Positions 57,198 to 64,000 of a stretch of DNA of 64,000 bases are shown one piece after another. The position numbers and the translations under genes are program-made. Origin of the DNA: Pseudomonadota bacterium (GTDB lineage Bacteria; Pseudomonadota; Gammaproteobacteria; Steroidobacterales; SZUA-146); contig JBCCHD010000005.1 in the NCBI GenBank assembly GCA_039028935.1, positions 107,551-171,550 on the forward strand, read 5' to 3'. The notes beneath the pieces were generated by a model. It was not told the DNA's origin. It ran no database searches and saw nothing but the letters and a program-made list of their open reading frames with translations. The number at the start of each line of letters is the position of its first letter. Positions within the stretch are counted from its first letter, which is position 1.

Positions 57198-57686
57198 CTA
57201 CTCGACATCACGGCAATAACTTGACACCGCCCATGCGTATTCCTCGAACGTATTCACTGTGATCTCGACTACCGCATCGGATTGTGCACAGTCTTCAGAG
57301 GCCGCACCAAAAGAAAGCGTCAGCACACCAAACCCTGGAATCAGCGTCTCTCCGTTCTCGGCAACCAACCACTCTCCTCGACCCAAACTGGCGTTAACCG
57401 ACGAAAGCCTAAGATGGGCAATGTGCGAAAAGCTCACCACCCCTATTGGGATTTTCTTTTGATCGACGTAGAGCTCAAAATGCGATAGCCGATAATTATC
57501 GGCGTTAAGCTCGACTTTAAGCTGATAAGCACCCCTGTCCAAACCGAACTGACCTGACTGGTCGAGCGTTAACGGACTCAGCGCTGAACCGAAGACGGGA
57601 AAAGTAAAAACCGCCAGGCAGACAAGTGCACGTCGACAGTTCAAATAGCGCCTAAGGAGCTCGCCCTGAAAGCACATAAAATACAT
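57198..57686 (-). CDS. Secreted protein of unknown function
   Basis: 162 residues. A signal sequence (residues ~17-36) is followed by a beta-rich domain with FGLDRGAYQLKVELNADNYR, SHFELYVDQKKIPIG and two cysteines (EDCAQSD, YCRDVE). It is unlike any family I recognise. The start could also be the ATG at 57677. Confidence 0.55.
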   Translation of the reverse strand: MYFMCFQGELLRRYLNCRRALVCLAVFTFPVFGSALSPLTLDQSGQFGLDRGAYQLKVELNADNYRLSHFELYVDQKKIPIGVVSFSHIAHLRLSSVNASLGRGEWLVAENGETLIPGFGVLTLSFGAASEDCAQSDAVVEITVNTFEEYAWAVSSYCRDVE

Positions 57687-57762
57687 GGGGCTCTCACTCT
57701 CCTACACGATGATTAATTCAGGACAAAAGAAAATTTATCATCCCATCACGCAACTAGAACGT

Positions 57763-58332
57763 CTATCTTTGACCAGTGCGTCCGAGCGCCCTGACAAGCG
57801 GCTCTCTGTACGCTTGATCCTTCTCGTTCCAGAACACGTTGCCATTTGCCAAATCCAAATTGAAAAACGACTCGTAGTAGTCGTTTTCGTCGTACTCTTC
57901 TGAATCGCACCCAAACAGCTTTATCTTCATCGCCTCGTTCGCCATGTCTTTGTGACCTTGGTGGAGCGCAATTGCCGTATACGCTTCGTGCTCTATCATC
58001 TGCTTGGGTCTACAGTCACTGTCGTATAGCACCGCAATCGTCTGAATCAAGCGATCACTTTCAGGACCCGATCTCGTAAACACCACGCCACGCGGATAAA
58101 CGTGGTCCTTGATAAGCTTCATGTTATCGTCAAATCCTGGCCCGATCGGTTTCACGACTGACACATCGACACCCAAAATCTGTTGATCGTAGCTTGCCCG
58201 CATGTTGAAGCGATATTTGTCGCGCTCTTCGATCAGGTTTTCGATTCGAAAGACGAAATCGATAAAACCCTCCTCACTGAACTGATCGACAACGGGGTAG
58301 CCATTGGCGTCAACCTTGATTGTAAAACTCAT
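57763..58332 (-). CDS. Cytoplasmic protein of unknown function
   Basis: 189 residues, no signal peptide or membrane helix. It is acidic, with several tyrosines and a tail rich in Asp, Tyr and Glu (GCDSEEYDENDYYESF). It contains RPKQMIEHEAYTAIALHQG and DHVYPRGVVFTRSGPESDR. No recognisable catalytic motif. It stands alone among other minus-strand unknowns. Confidence 0.6.
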   Translation of the reverse strand: MSFTIKVDANGYPVVDQFSEEGFIDFVFRIENLIEERDKYRFNMRASYDQQILGVDVSVVKPIGPGFDDNMKLIKDHVYPRGVVFTRSGPESDRLIQTIAVLYDSDCRPKQMIEHEAYTAIALHQGHKDMANEAMKIKLFGCDSEEYDENDYYESFFNLDLANGNVFWNEKDQAYREPLVRALGRTGQR

Positions 58333-58535
58333 GCAGTCACTGTCTTATCATCTATTGGCGCCAAGGAACGCAACATTTCCACGTTGGAGACAACACCGGC
58401 AAGTGGAAAATGGACTTGTCTTCCTCTTTCCGAATGAGGTATCCCCTCTCATCGCACAGTCTGGTATTGCTTACGGAGAGCGATCTGCCAAACACTAAGA
58501 CAACTCGACCGTCAGTGCTCCACCATTCGTTTGAG

Positions 58536-59087
58536 TTATTCGACTGGCAGAGCTACATAGCCTTCGCGTTTTAGCTGCTCGAATCGTTCGGCATCGACCA
58601 CGTATAAATAATAAGCGGAGTTTGTTCTCGGCGTAGAGACCGGATAGCTGACACTCCCTGCAGAGGCCATTCGAACGCCACTGCCTTTTGATTCAACACT
58701 CCCATACTCAAAATACAGCGTCTCTCCAGGCTTAACATCGTGATTGAATTTGAGGTCCATATCGCCATAAAGATCGACATCCCAGGACCAGTCGATGAAA
58801 AATTCACGGCTACCCGGCGGCACATCAAGCACCACGAATGACTTCGACTTTAGTTTCGCCAATTCGTGGTTATCCACGCGGATCGTCGCAACTCGGGCAT
58901 ACGGAATCGTTTTGCCGCGAATCAAATAAACGGTTGCCGGTTCGCCGGGCAGTTCGGCCCATCTTTGGGCAGCCTCCTTTGCATTGCCCACCGACGCACA
59001 GCCCGTCAAAAACACAAGCGTCGCATAAAGCGAAAACCTCAGAACTCGGCGGTAACCAACGTGAATAGTGCGAATCGTCTCGTCCAT
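58536..59087 (-). CDS. DUF2846-like lipoprotein
   Basis: 183 residues. The lipobox is LTGC after a hydrophobic stretch, followed by ASVGNAKEA. The mature domain is a beta-rich fold: EPATVYLIRGKT, VRVDNHELAKLKSKSF-like and VLDVPPGSREFFIDW, the pattern of DUF2846 proteins. Function unknown. It begins 221 bp from the terminal attC of the integron array, and no attC follows it. Confidence 0.75.
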   Translation of the reverse strand: MDETIRTIHVGYRRVLRFSLYATLVFLTGCASVGNAKEAAQRWAELPGEPATVYLIRGKTIPYARVATIRVDNHELAKLKSKSFVVLDVPPGSREFFIDWSWDVDLYGDMDLKFNHDVKPGETLYFEYGSVESKGSGVRMASAGSVSYPVSTPRTNSAYYLYVVDAERFEQLKREGYVALPVE

Positions 59088-59308
59088 CTTTACTATAACC
59101 TCATCCTAATGTTGATCTGCAAGCCACCCGTTTGACTGGCCACTCTTCTATATAAATATAGTACCGCGATTTCTCACACGGTTTGTGCCCTCTCTAGAGA
59201 AAAAGCACTGATCACTGTCACGAACCACAGCAAAATAGCCTATTCGAATCGCTCTGGACTCCGAATCCGCGCTCATATTCCCATGGAAAGGAAACATCTG
59301 AACGCGCC

Positions 59309-59389
59309 TGCTAACCTATGAGTTAAGCCGACGCGGAAGACGGTACGCTCATCACAGCACTCCTTATCGGCGGTCGCGTTAATTGGTCA
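59309..59389 (-). repeat. Degenerate terminal attC site
   Basis: Resembles the short attC class but its core is decayed: GACCAAT at the 5' end and GTTAGCA at the 3' end (minus strand). It overlaps the stop codon of the membrane-protein cassette, and no cassette follows it. Confidence 0.7.
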
Positions 59390-59785
59390 TCCGTCACGCG
59401 CATTGCGTGATGTTATGCAACTTACTAACCCAATAACGCTCAGAGCAATAATGACTGTTTCCGGAATGCCAATTATGAACGCACCAATACCCGCGTCCAG
59501 CACTATGGCTATATACGACAGCAAACACACATGAAACAAAATGGAAAATGACCAGCTCAATAAGCGGCGCCTAATGCTCTTTTCTTTAAGTGAGTACACC
59601 AAGTAGATTGAGAAAACATATAGCGCCCCCCAGACAAGCCACTTCCTTGTCATACTACTCAGGAGAATCTCAACGTCTCCGTGCGCTACCGCCACAACCA
59701 ACCAGATCAATGCGAATAGCGTTGCCGCGGCAATATACGAACCGCCAACAACATGTGTGACCCATTTGGCTACTCGATATTCCAT
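59387..59785 (-). CDS. Cassette: four-helix membrane protein
   Basis: 132 residues with four membrane segments (~12-35, 48-64, 77-97, 103-123). No known family. The TGA stop (59387-59389) is the first part of the degenerate attC. The start lies nine bases from the preceding attC, so there is no room for a normal ribosome binding site. The last cassette of the array. Confidence 0.7.
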   Translation of the reverse strand: MEYRVAKWVTHVVGGSYIAAATLFALIWLVVAVAHGDVEILLSSMTRKWLVWGALYVFSIYLVYSLKEKSIRRRLLSWSFSILFHVCLLSYIAIVLDAGIGAFIIGIPETVIIALSVIGLVSCITSRNARDG

Positions 59786-59793
59786 AAACTACC

Positions 59794-59889
59794 CATAACT
59801 ACAAAGATCGGCGGTCATCAGCGCGCTCGTGAATTTTGTGGTAATCAAACACACGGACGTGCCGAAGGTCCGTTGCATGATTTGTTATA
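59794..59889 (-). repeat. attC site, long class
   Basis: Core ATAAC / GTTAT with GCGCGCTCGTG inside, the long-class central arm. It separates the four-helix membrane protein cassette from the small lipoprotein cassette. Somewhat diverged from the other long-class copies. Confidence 0.85.
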
Positions 59890-59954
59890 TTGCTGGATCT
59901 AATTAACATCGGTATCAATCGGACATGGCATATCTCTTTTCGAGATTGATTCAT

Positions 59955-60269
59955 CTAAAAACCCCGCTGCATTCTCTCCAGCCCCCTCTCCGGTTTATTC
60001 CATTCATTCAGTTCTTTGTGAAATTCACAGTGAATATAGGCAAATCTACCGCCATCCCTCTTGCGGGGCGTACAAATTACTCTGTCCGGATTTTGACGTA
60101 CCGCATTAAACTCATAAACTGCGTCTTCAAAACTTCTCCAAACTTTTGCTTGAGCCCCGGTGAAGTAGATCTTTTCAGATTGGTTTTTTGCTTGGCTGTC
60201 TGGGCTATCCGTTGTCGCACAACCTATTGAACTGACTAAAAGAATGAAAAGGATGACGGTCAACTTCAT
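59955..60269 (-). CDS. Cassette: small lipoprotein
   Basis: 104 residues. The signal peptide MKLTVILFILLVSSIGC has a lipobox at Cys17. The mature part is polar with two cysteines (VICTPRKRDGG and YIHCEFH) and no recognised fold. It has a GGAAGTGCC-type weak ribosome binding site before the ATG at 60269. Confidence 0.65.
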   Translation of the reverse strand: MKLTVILFILLVSSIGCATTDSPDSQAKNQSEKIYFTGAQAKVWRSFEDAVYEFNAVRQNPDRVICTPRKRDGGRFAYIHCEFHKELNEWNKPERGLERMQRGF

Positions 60270-60295
60270 GTGGCACTTCCTTTGTAGAAGTCAAT

Positions 60296-60391
60296 ATGAC
60301 TCTTAAACTCAGAGGCTATTAGCGCGCTCGTGTATTCTGCGGCAGCAAAATGCGCGGGCGTGCCGAGGGCCCGTTGCAGTGATTTGTTATG
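60296..60391 (-). repeat. attC site, long class
   Basis: Matches the long-class consensus along its length, including GCGCGGGCGTGCCGAGGG. It lies between the small-lipoprotein cassette and the hypothetical 151-residue cassette. Confidence 0.88.
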
Positions 60392-60401
60392 CCTTTGGAT
60401 C

Positions 60402-60857
60402 TTATATCCAATCAAAATATCTTATCCACCAAGTGGGGAGATTCTCCCGGCCCTCCATTACACCATCGTAAGGACAATCTAACTCCTCACGCGAAACGTA
60501 AACGAAGTTGTTTTGGCCAACCAACTTTATGACCTCATCAATGACGGCTTTCGGAACCATATCTATCCAAGTTAAAGATACTAGGTTACCGAAATTACTA
60601 AACCTGAGGCATGGAATGTATACGCATTGGCCTTCCTCCCTCTTAAAATCTTCCAAGAGAATTGCCAAACCGAAGCTAGCATCTTGATTATGCACCCAAT
60701 CTTCAAACTTAACGTCGAGACCTTGGCTGGACAATGAACACAATACTGACCGCGCCCGTTTTTCTACGTCAGATTCATCGAAATCCCGTGGGAATTCATA
60801 CACGCCGTCTTCATCGTAGGACGATAGCAATGATCTGGTTTTTTGCGATAAAGGCAT
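60402..60857 (-). CDS. Cassette: protein of unknown function
   Basis: 151 residues, no signal peptide or membrane segment, acidic N-terminus (YEFPRDFDESDVEKR) and a tryptophan-rich end (LPTWWIRYFDWI). It has no family I recognise. The ATG start lies inside the GTTATGCC end of the preceding attC, so gene and recombination site overlap. Confidence 0.6.
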   Translation of the reverse strand: MPLSQKTRSLLSSYDEDGVYEFPRDFDESDVEKRARSVLCSLSSQGLDVKFEDWVHNQDASFGLAILLEDFKREEGQCVYIPCLRFSNFGNLVSLTWIDMVPKAVIDEVIKLVGQNNFVYVSREELDCPYDGVMEGRENLPTWWIRYFDWI

Positions 60858-60950
60858 AACTATTATACTCAGCGGCCATTAGCGCGGCCGTGTATTTTGC
60901 GGTAGCAGAATGCGCGGGCGTGCCGAGGGTCCGTTGCAGTGATTTGTTAG
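60855..60950 (-). repeat. attC site, long class, overlapping two genes
   Basis: Its 3' end contains the start codon of the 151-residue cassette ORF, and its 5' end (CTAAC) contains the TAA stop of the next cassette ORF. Sequence otherwise close to the long class. Confidence 0.9.
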
Positions 60951-61372
60951 GCCGCATTAACGGCGCCCTCAACAAAGAGCTTACGAATCGTTATCAGAAC
61001 TGGCAATGGAATTAGCACAATAACTACCGCAGATACCCAGCTTATCGAAAGCTCAGCTGATACTAGCAACCCAGACGAACCAGTAAGCGTCGCCAGAACA
61101 ACACCAACCGTAAACAAAGGCACGAGTCTAGACGCTAGCAACTTGACCGCGAGAACACTCAGAACTATCGCTAGAACCAAAAATATCAACACGTCGTGCA
61201 CATAAATGAGGCCGCCGAGCAGGTTTTCTTCCGCTTGTAGCAACAGCGTCCACTCAATCAGCCTTGGGCCGTAACCATACAATGCGTTCCAGCCAATATA
61301 CTTGGCACCCAACATGAGATAGACGGCTCCTGCCGCCAATCCTAGCAAAAACGCAGCAGCACTCTTTATCAT
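60947..61372 (-). CDS. Cassette: four-helix membrane protein
   Basis: 141 residues with four membrane segments (~5-28, 55-80, 83-103, 110-128). The sequence is hydrophobic and Val/Leu rich with no motif. The stop codon TAA is part of the following attC (CTAAC). Function unknown. Confidence 0.65.
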   Translation of the reverse strand: MIKSAAAFLLGLAAGAVYLMLGAKYIGWNALYGYGPRLIEWTLLLQAEENLLGGLIYVHDVLIFLVLAIVLSVLAVKLLASRLVPLFTVGVVLATLTGSSGLLVSAELSISWVSAVVIVLIPLPVLITIRKLFVEGAVNAA

Positions 61373-61380
61373 CTTCTGCG

Positions 61381-61463
61381 GTCTAACTATTAAGATCAGT
61401 CGACGCTGATGACAATAAGCTCATAACGACAACCTCTCTCGGCGGTTGCATTGATTTGTTAGT
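61381..61463 (-). repeat. attC site, short class
   Basis: 83 bp, core CTAAC / GTTAGAC, with ACCGCCGAGAGAGG in the arm. This is clearly different from the long class. It belongs to the 191-residue lipoprotein cassette. Confidence 0.88.
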
Positions 61464-62034
61464 GTGTGAAGGCTTTAAACGCATTAGACAAAAACACTCC
61501 TTTTAGCAAAAATACTTTCCGACCATCAATCTTTATGAGCTCTTCCTCAAAACCTTCGAAATATAATTGAGCTTCTTCAGAAGTATCGAATTGCTCAATC
61601 AACTTTGGCTGCGCCAAAGGCGAACGAAGGTCTGCAAACCGGGACCAATTCTCAACATCAATATATGACCTACCATCTGAGTCTTTCTCAATGCCATGAT
61701 ATTCGATTAATTTACTGTCATCGCCAATGAGAATCAGTTGCTCGGAGTGTCTCGAGCTAAACGGGGTCGTACACCACTCACCCATTTCCATCCAAACAGT
61801 AAAATCGGGTCGACCTGCACTACGAAATCGCACTTCAGCCTTACCGCAAGCATTAGACACACTTACAAGCTCGCCCGCATTGTTCTCAAATTGTCGTTCG
61901 GGGTCGAATTCCTTATTAAATAGCTTAACCCAGATGACACGTGCAACCAGTAACTCGTTCTCAACAACGACTGATTTGTGGGATGCGCAGGAGCAAATTA
62001 TTGAGAGCGTTATAATTAATAGTAGACGTTTCAT
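61459..62034 (-). CDS. Cassette: lipoprotein of unknown function
   Basis: 191 residues. The signal peptide MKRLLLIITLSIICSC has a lipobox near Cys14-16. The mature part is beta-rich with no catalytic motif recognised. Stop codon TAA lies inside the following short attC. Presumably an envelope protein. Confidence 0.65.
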   Translation of the reverse strand: MKRLLLIITLSIICSCASHKSVVVENELLVARVIWVKLFNKEFDPERQFENNAGELVSVSNACGKAEVRFRSAGRPDFTVWMEMGEWCTTPFSSRHSEQLILIGDDSKLIEYHGIEKDSDGRSYIDVENWSRFADLRSPLAQPKLIEQFDTSEEAQLYFEGFEEELIKIDGRKVFLLKGVFLSNAFKAFTH

Positions 62035-62038
62035 AGCA

Positions 62039-62122
62039 CTCTAACTATTAAGATCAGCCGCCGTTGATGACAATAAGGGCATTACCATAGCCTCTCTCGG
62101 CGGTTGCATTGACTTGTTAGAC
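62039..62122 (-). repeat. attC site, short class
   Basis: 84 bp, same class as the site at 61381-61463, with GCAACCGCCGAGAGAGG. It belongs to the macrodomain cassette and overlaps its stop codon. Confidence 0.88.
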
Positions 62123-62638
62123 GGATAACTCAACAAACACATCCTTATATACTTCCAGATCCTCATTGGAAAAACAGCAAAAAACGACCTTTTCAATCTC
62201 GCCTGGTTTCCAATTTAGTTCATCTAAAACCGTCTCAACCGCGATTCGAGACGCAAGAGAAATAGGAAAGCCAAATATTCCAGTGCTAATGCTTGGAAAC
62301 GCGATTGTCTTAACCGAATATTCTCGCGCTTGCGCAATAGAATTTCTGTAGCATGACTCTAGCAGTTGCTCTTCTGAGTTTTTCCCGTCTCTCCAGACGG
62401 GACCAACTGTATGAATAACGTAGCTGGCGAGCAGATCGTAGCCTTTGGTCGTTTTGGCCTCTCCAGTTTTACAGCCTCCAAGTAGTCTACATTCGTGGTA
62501 GAGCTCGGACCCCGCCGCCCTGTGTATGGCCCCGTCTACTCCACCTCCCCCAAGGAGGGAAGAGTTTGCAGCGTTAACGATCGCGTCGACCTGCAAGGTG
62601 GTAATATCAGCCTGTAGGGCGTCAAGTTTCGCTGACAT
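62117..62638 (-). CDS. Cassette: macrodomain protein (ADP-ribose/O-acetyl-ADP-ribose hydrolase-like)
   Basis: 173 residues, a single macrodomain of the MacroD/YmdB type. The conserved motif NAANSSLLGGGGVDGAIH occupies residues 22-39, with Asn25 and Asp35 as likely catalytic or binding residues. The phosphate loop STGIFGFP is at 118-125. Such enzymes remove ADP-ribose or acetyl groups from ADP-ribosylated targets. Its stop codon is within the following short attC. Confidence 0.92.
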   Translation of the reverse strand: MSAKLDALQADITTLQVDAIVNAANSSLLGGGGVDGAIHRAAGSELYHECRLLGGCKTGEAKTTKGYDLLASYVIHTVGPVWRDGKNSEEQLLESCYRNSIAQAREYSVKTIAFPSISTGIFGFPISLASRIAVETVLDELNWKPGEIEKVVFCCFSNEDLEVYKDVFVELSV

Positions 62639-62647
62639 TTCTTATCC

Positions 62648-62745
62648 GTCTAACTATTAAACTCAGCGGCCATTAGCGCGCTCGGGCGTTTTGCGGCAGC
62701 AAAATGCGCGGGCGTGCCGAGGGTCCGTTGCAGTGATTTGTTAGC
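62648..62745 (-). repeat. attC site, long class
   Basis: Core CTAAC / GTTAG with the long-class central hairpin GCATTTTGCTGCCGCAAAAC. It lies between the 170-residue membrane protein cassette and the macrodomain cassette. Confidence 0.9.
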
Positions 62746-63253
62746 TTGATTTTCCACTATTCTTAATTCCGAACCTAAGAAAAGAAACCAGTCTGAACCA
62801 GCCTTTTGCACCGAAAATCAGAGTAAGCGCAATTATCACCTCAAACAAAGTTGAAACGATCGCTGCCTTTTGATCCGCATCTAGTTGGTTCGAATAGCTG
62901 TCAAAATGTGATCCGTAGATTGCGAACGAAAACCAATAAACGAGATCGGACAAGGCCAATACCAGCCATAGCAGGCCAACTACGACAAATCCGAAGCAGT
63001 AGAACTCGTTTTTAGACCAATCACTAGGCTCCTCGCTCTCGCTATCAGGCTTAATCATGCTCCGAGCAATAAGCAAGGGGAACTTCCATAATATTGCAGA
63101 AAATATCAGGGCTATTCCAAAATAGGCAATCGCAATTCTAGTATAGACAGGGTCCGACATTTCAAGTGAGAAAAAGGCCGTCTGAAAAGAATGTACAACA
63201 AGTCCGACACAAAAGAGACGAACAAGTAAGGCTACCGTTTGATGTGGACTCAT
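62741..63253 (-). CDS. Cassette: membrane protein of unknown function
   Basis: 170 residues with four likely membrane segments (~8-30, 38-62, 82-108, 134-156). Loops are rich in Ser, Asp and Glu. No family is recognised. Its TAA stop lies inside the attC at 62648-62745. Confidence 0.65.
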   Translation of the reverse strand: MSPHQTVALLVRLFCVGLVVHSFQTAFFSLEMSDPVYTRIAIAYFGIALIFSAILWKFPLLIARSMIKPDSESEEPSDWSKNEFYCFGFVVVGLLWLVLALSDLVYWFSFAIYGSHFDSYSNQLDADQKAAIVSTLFEVIIALTLIFGAKGWFRLVSFLRFGIKNSGKSS

Positions 63254-63260
63254 AATTATC

Positions 63261-63360
63261 GAGCTAACTATTAAACTCAGCGGCCCTTAGCGCGCTCGTG
63301 CGTTTTGCGGCAGCAAAATGCGCGGGCGTGCCGAGGGTCCGTTGCAGTGATTTGTTAGAT
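63261..63360 (-). repeat. attC site, long class
   Basis: Best-preserved long-class copy in the window, ~100 bp, core CTAAC / GTTAG. It separates the L,D-transpeptidase-like cassette from the 170-residue membrane protein cassette. Confidence 0.9.
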
Positions 63361-63369
63361 TGTTCTACC

Positions 63370-63897
63370 CTAAGGCTTAATCTCAATCGGCGTACCATTT
63401 GGAACTGCTCTCCATATTTCTTCCATTTCTAAGTCTGAGACTGCAATACATCCATCTGTCCAATCCTTTAACTGAGTAAATGGAGCAAGCATTCCATACC
63501 CATTGGGTTGGCCATGAATCATGATATCACCGCCAGCAGAGACACCAAGTTTCTTTGCGTTTTCAATATCTTTAGCGTTCGGGTACGAAATATGTATGGA
63601 GCGGTAGAACGAACTCTTGTTGTTTCTCCAATCGAGTACATAGCTACCTTCTGGCGTTCTGGAATCACCCTCTTTGACTTTATGGCCTATCGGATCCCCT
63701 CCCAGGGCGATCGAGTATCGAGCCAGTTCCTTGGATCCATCCAAAAGGACAAGCTCACGATTCTCTTTATAAACCTCTACTCTTGTAGCTTGTCCTAAGT
63801 CTCTTGGCGAAGCCTCGAAGTACGCGTAGCCTAAAAATACGACTGCAGCGATTGGAAGAAGGATAATTCCTGAGGCGATAAGTACAAATTTCCGCAT
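63370..63897 (-). CDS. Cassette: L,D-transpeptidase (YkuD) domain protein
   Basis: 175 residues. An N-terminal membrane anchor (residues ~4-26) precedes a YkuD domain with MIHGQPNGYG (His128) and the catalytic Cys150 in WTDGCIAVSD, where many members have SHGC. L,D-transpeptidases cross-link peptidoglycan or attach proteins to it in the periplasm. The Asp instead of His before GC is seen in a subgroup of unknown activity. Confidence 0.85.
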   Translation of the reverse strand: MRKFVLIASGIILLPIAAVVFLGYAYFEASPRDLGQATRVEVYKENRELVLLDGSKELARYSIALGGDPIGHKVKEGDSRTPEGSYVLDWRNNKSSFYRSIHISYPNAKDIENAKKLGVSAGGDIMIHGQPNGYGMLAPFTQLKDWTDGCIAVSDLEMEEIWRAVPNGTPIEIKP

Positions 63898-63912
63898 TCA
63901 CTTGCCAAACAA

Positions 63913-64000
63913 TCTAACTATTAAGCTCAGCGGCCATTAGCGCGCTCGTGTATTTTGCGGTAGCAAAATGCGTGGGCGTGCCAAAGGTCCGTTGCAGCGC
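63913..64000 (-). repeat. attC site, long class, cut by window edge
   Basis: The 3' portion of a long-class site is visible, with GTTAG in the core and the same central arms. It shows that another cassette lies beyond position 64000. Confidence 0.82.

Larger units (their letters stand above)
59309..64000 (-). mobile_element. Integron gene-cassette array, distal part
   Basis: Eight minus-strand reading frames alternate with nine related imperfect-palindrome sites of 81-100 bp. Each site begins with CTAAC or TAAC and ends with GTTAG or GTTAT on the minus strand, the attC (59-base element) core pair. All cassettes share orientation, so attI and intI should lie past position 64000. Cassette sequence is more AT-rich than the chromosome to the left. 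Bounds are the degenerate terminal site at left and the window edge at right. Confidence 0.9.

Noticed and set aside
59309..64000. Regularly spaced repeats resembling a CRISPR array.
   Set aside because: Repeats are 81-100 bp imperfect palindromes spaced by 300-600 bp coding sequences, with attC cores. CRISPR spacers are short and non-coding.

Overview
The window reads as chromosome of a free-living, probably marine gammaproteobacterium. It has moderate GC, SUF-type Fe-S assembly genes, proteobacterial kbl-tdh, putA and sdaA, many lipoproteins, NO/c-di-GMP signalling and a chromosomal integron array. The genus cannot be fixed from the sequence alone.

Layout. 1-12.7 kb is housekeeping: the end of a suf operon (sufU, sufT), sixA, a trypsin-like lipoprotein, L-serine dehydratase, PutA, Hsp15, the threonine-degrading kbl-tdh pair, an M48-TPR lipoprotein protease and a VOC protein. 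12.8-32.9 kb is a signalling and exopolysaccharide island. It holds a propeller-type diguanylate cyclase divergent from an H-NOX/degenerate HD-GYP pair, then an initiating sugar phosphotransferase with a nucleotidyltransferase-like/GT4 fusion, then a second H-NOX operon (DNA-binding response regulator, H-NOX, hybrid histidine kinase). These are followed by a Wza/Wzz/Wzx/GT4/Wzy/GT4 operon. The inferred theme is nitric oxide and c-di-GMP control of matrix polysaccharide. 33-41 kb is mixed: a DUF4397 lipoprotein, HxlR/SDR, a K+ channel-like protein, a metallopeptidase-like protein, small membrane proteins and an ArsR-SRPBCC-DUF4287 operon.

41-55 kb is rich in secreted proteins. A 1815-residue protein has a 783-bp internal tandem repeat. 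A shared calcium-binding (TSP3/dockerin-like) module occurs in three different proteins, including a DUF1800 protein paired with a DUF1501 protein. Between them lie an intradiol-dioxygenase-like protein and a serine beta-lactamase-like lipoprotein. 55-59 kb holds minus-strand genes of mostly unknown function.

59.3-64 kb is the distal end of an integron gene-cassette array: eight minus-strand cassettes separated by nine attC-type sites, the last cut by the window edge. Cassette products include a macrodomain protein, an L,D-transpeptidase-like protein, lipoproteins and small membrane proteins. All cassettes read right to left, so attI and the integrase should lie beyond position 64000.
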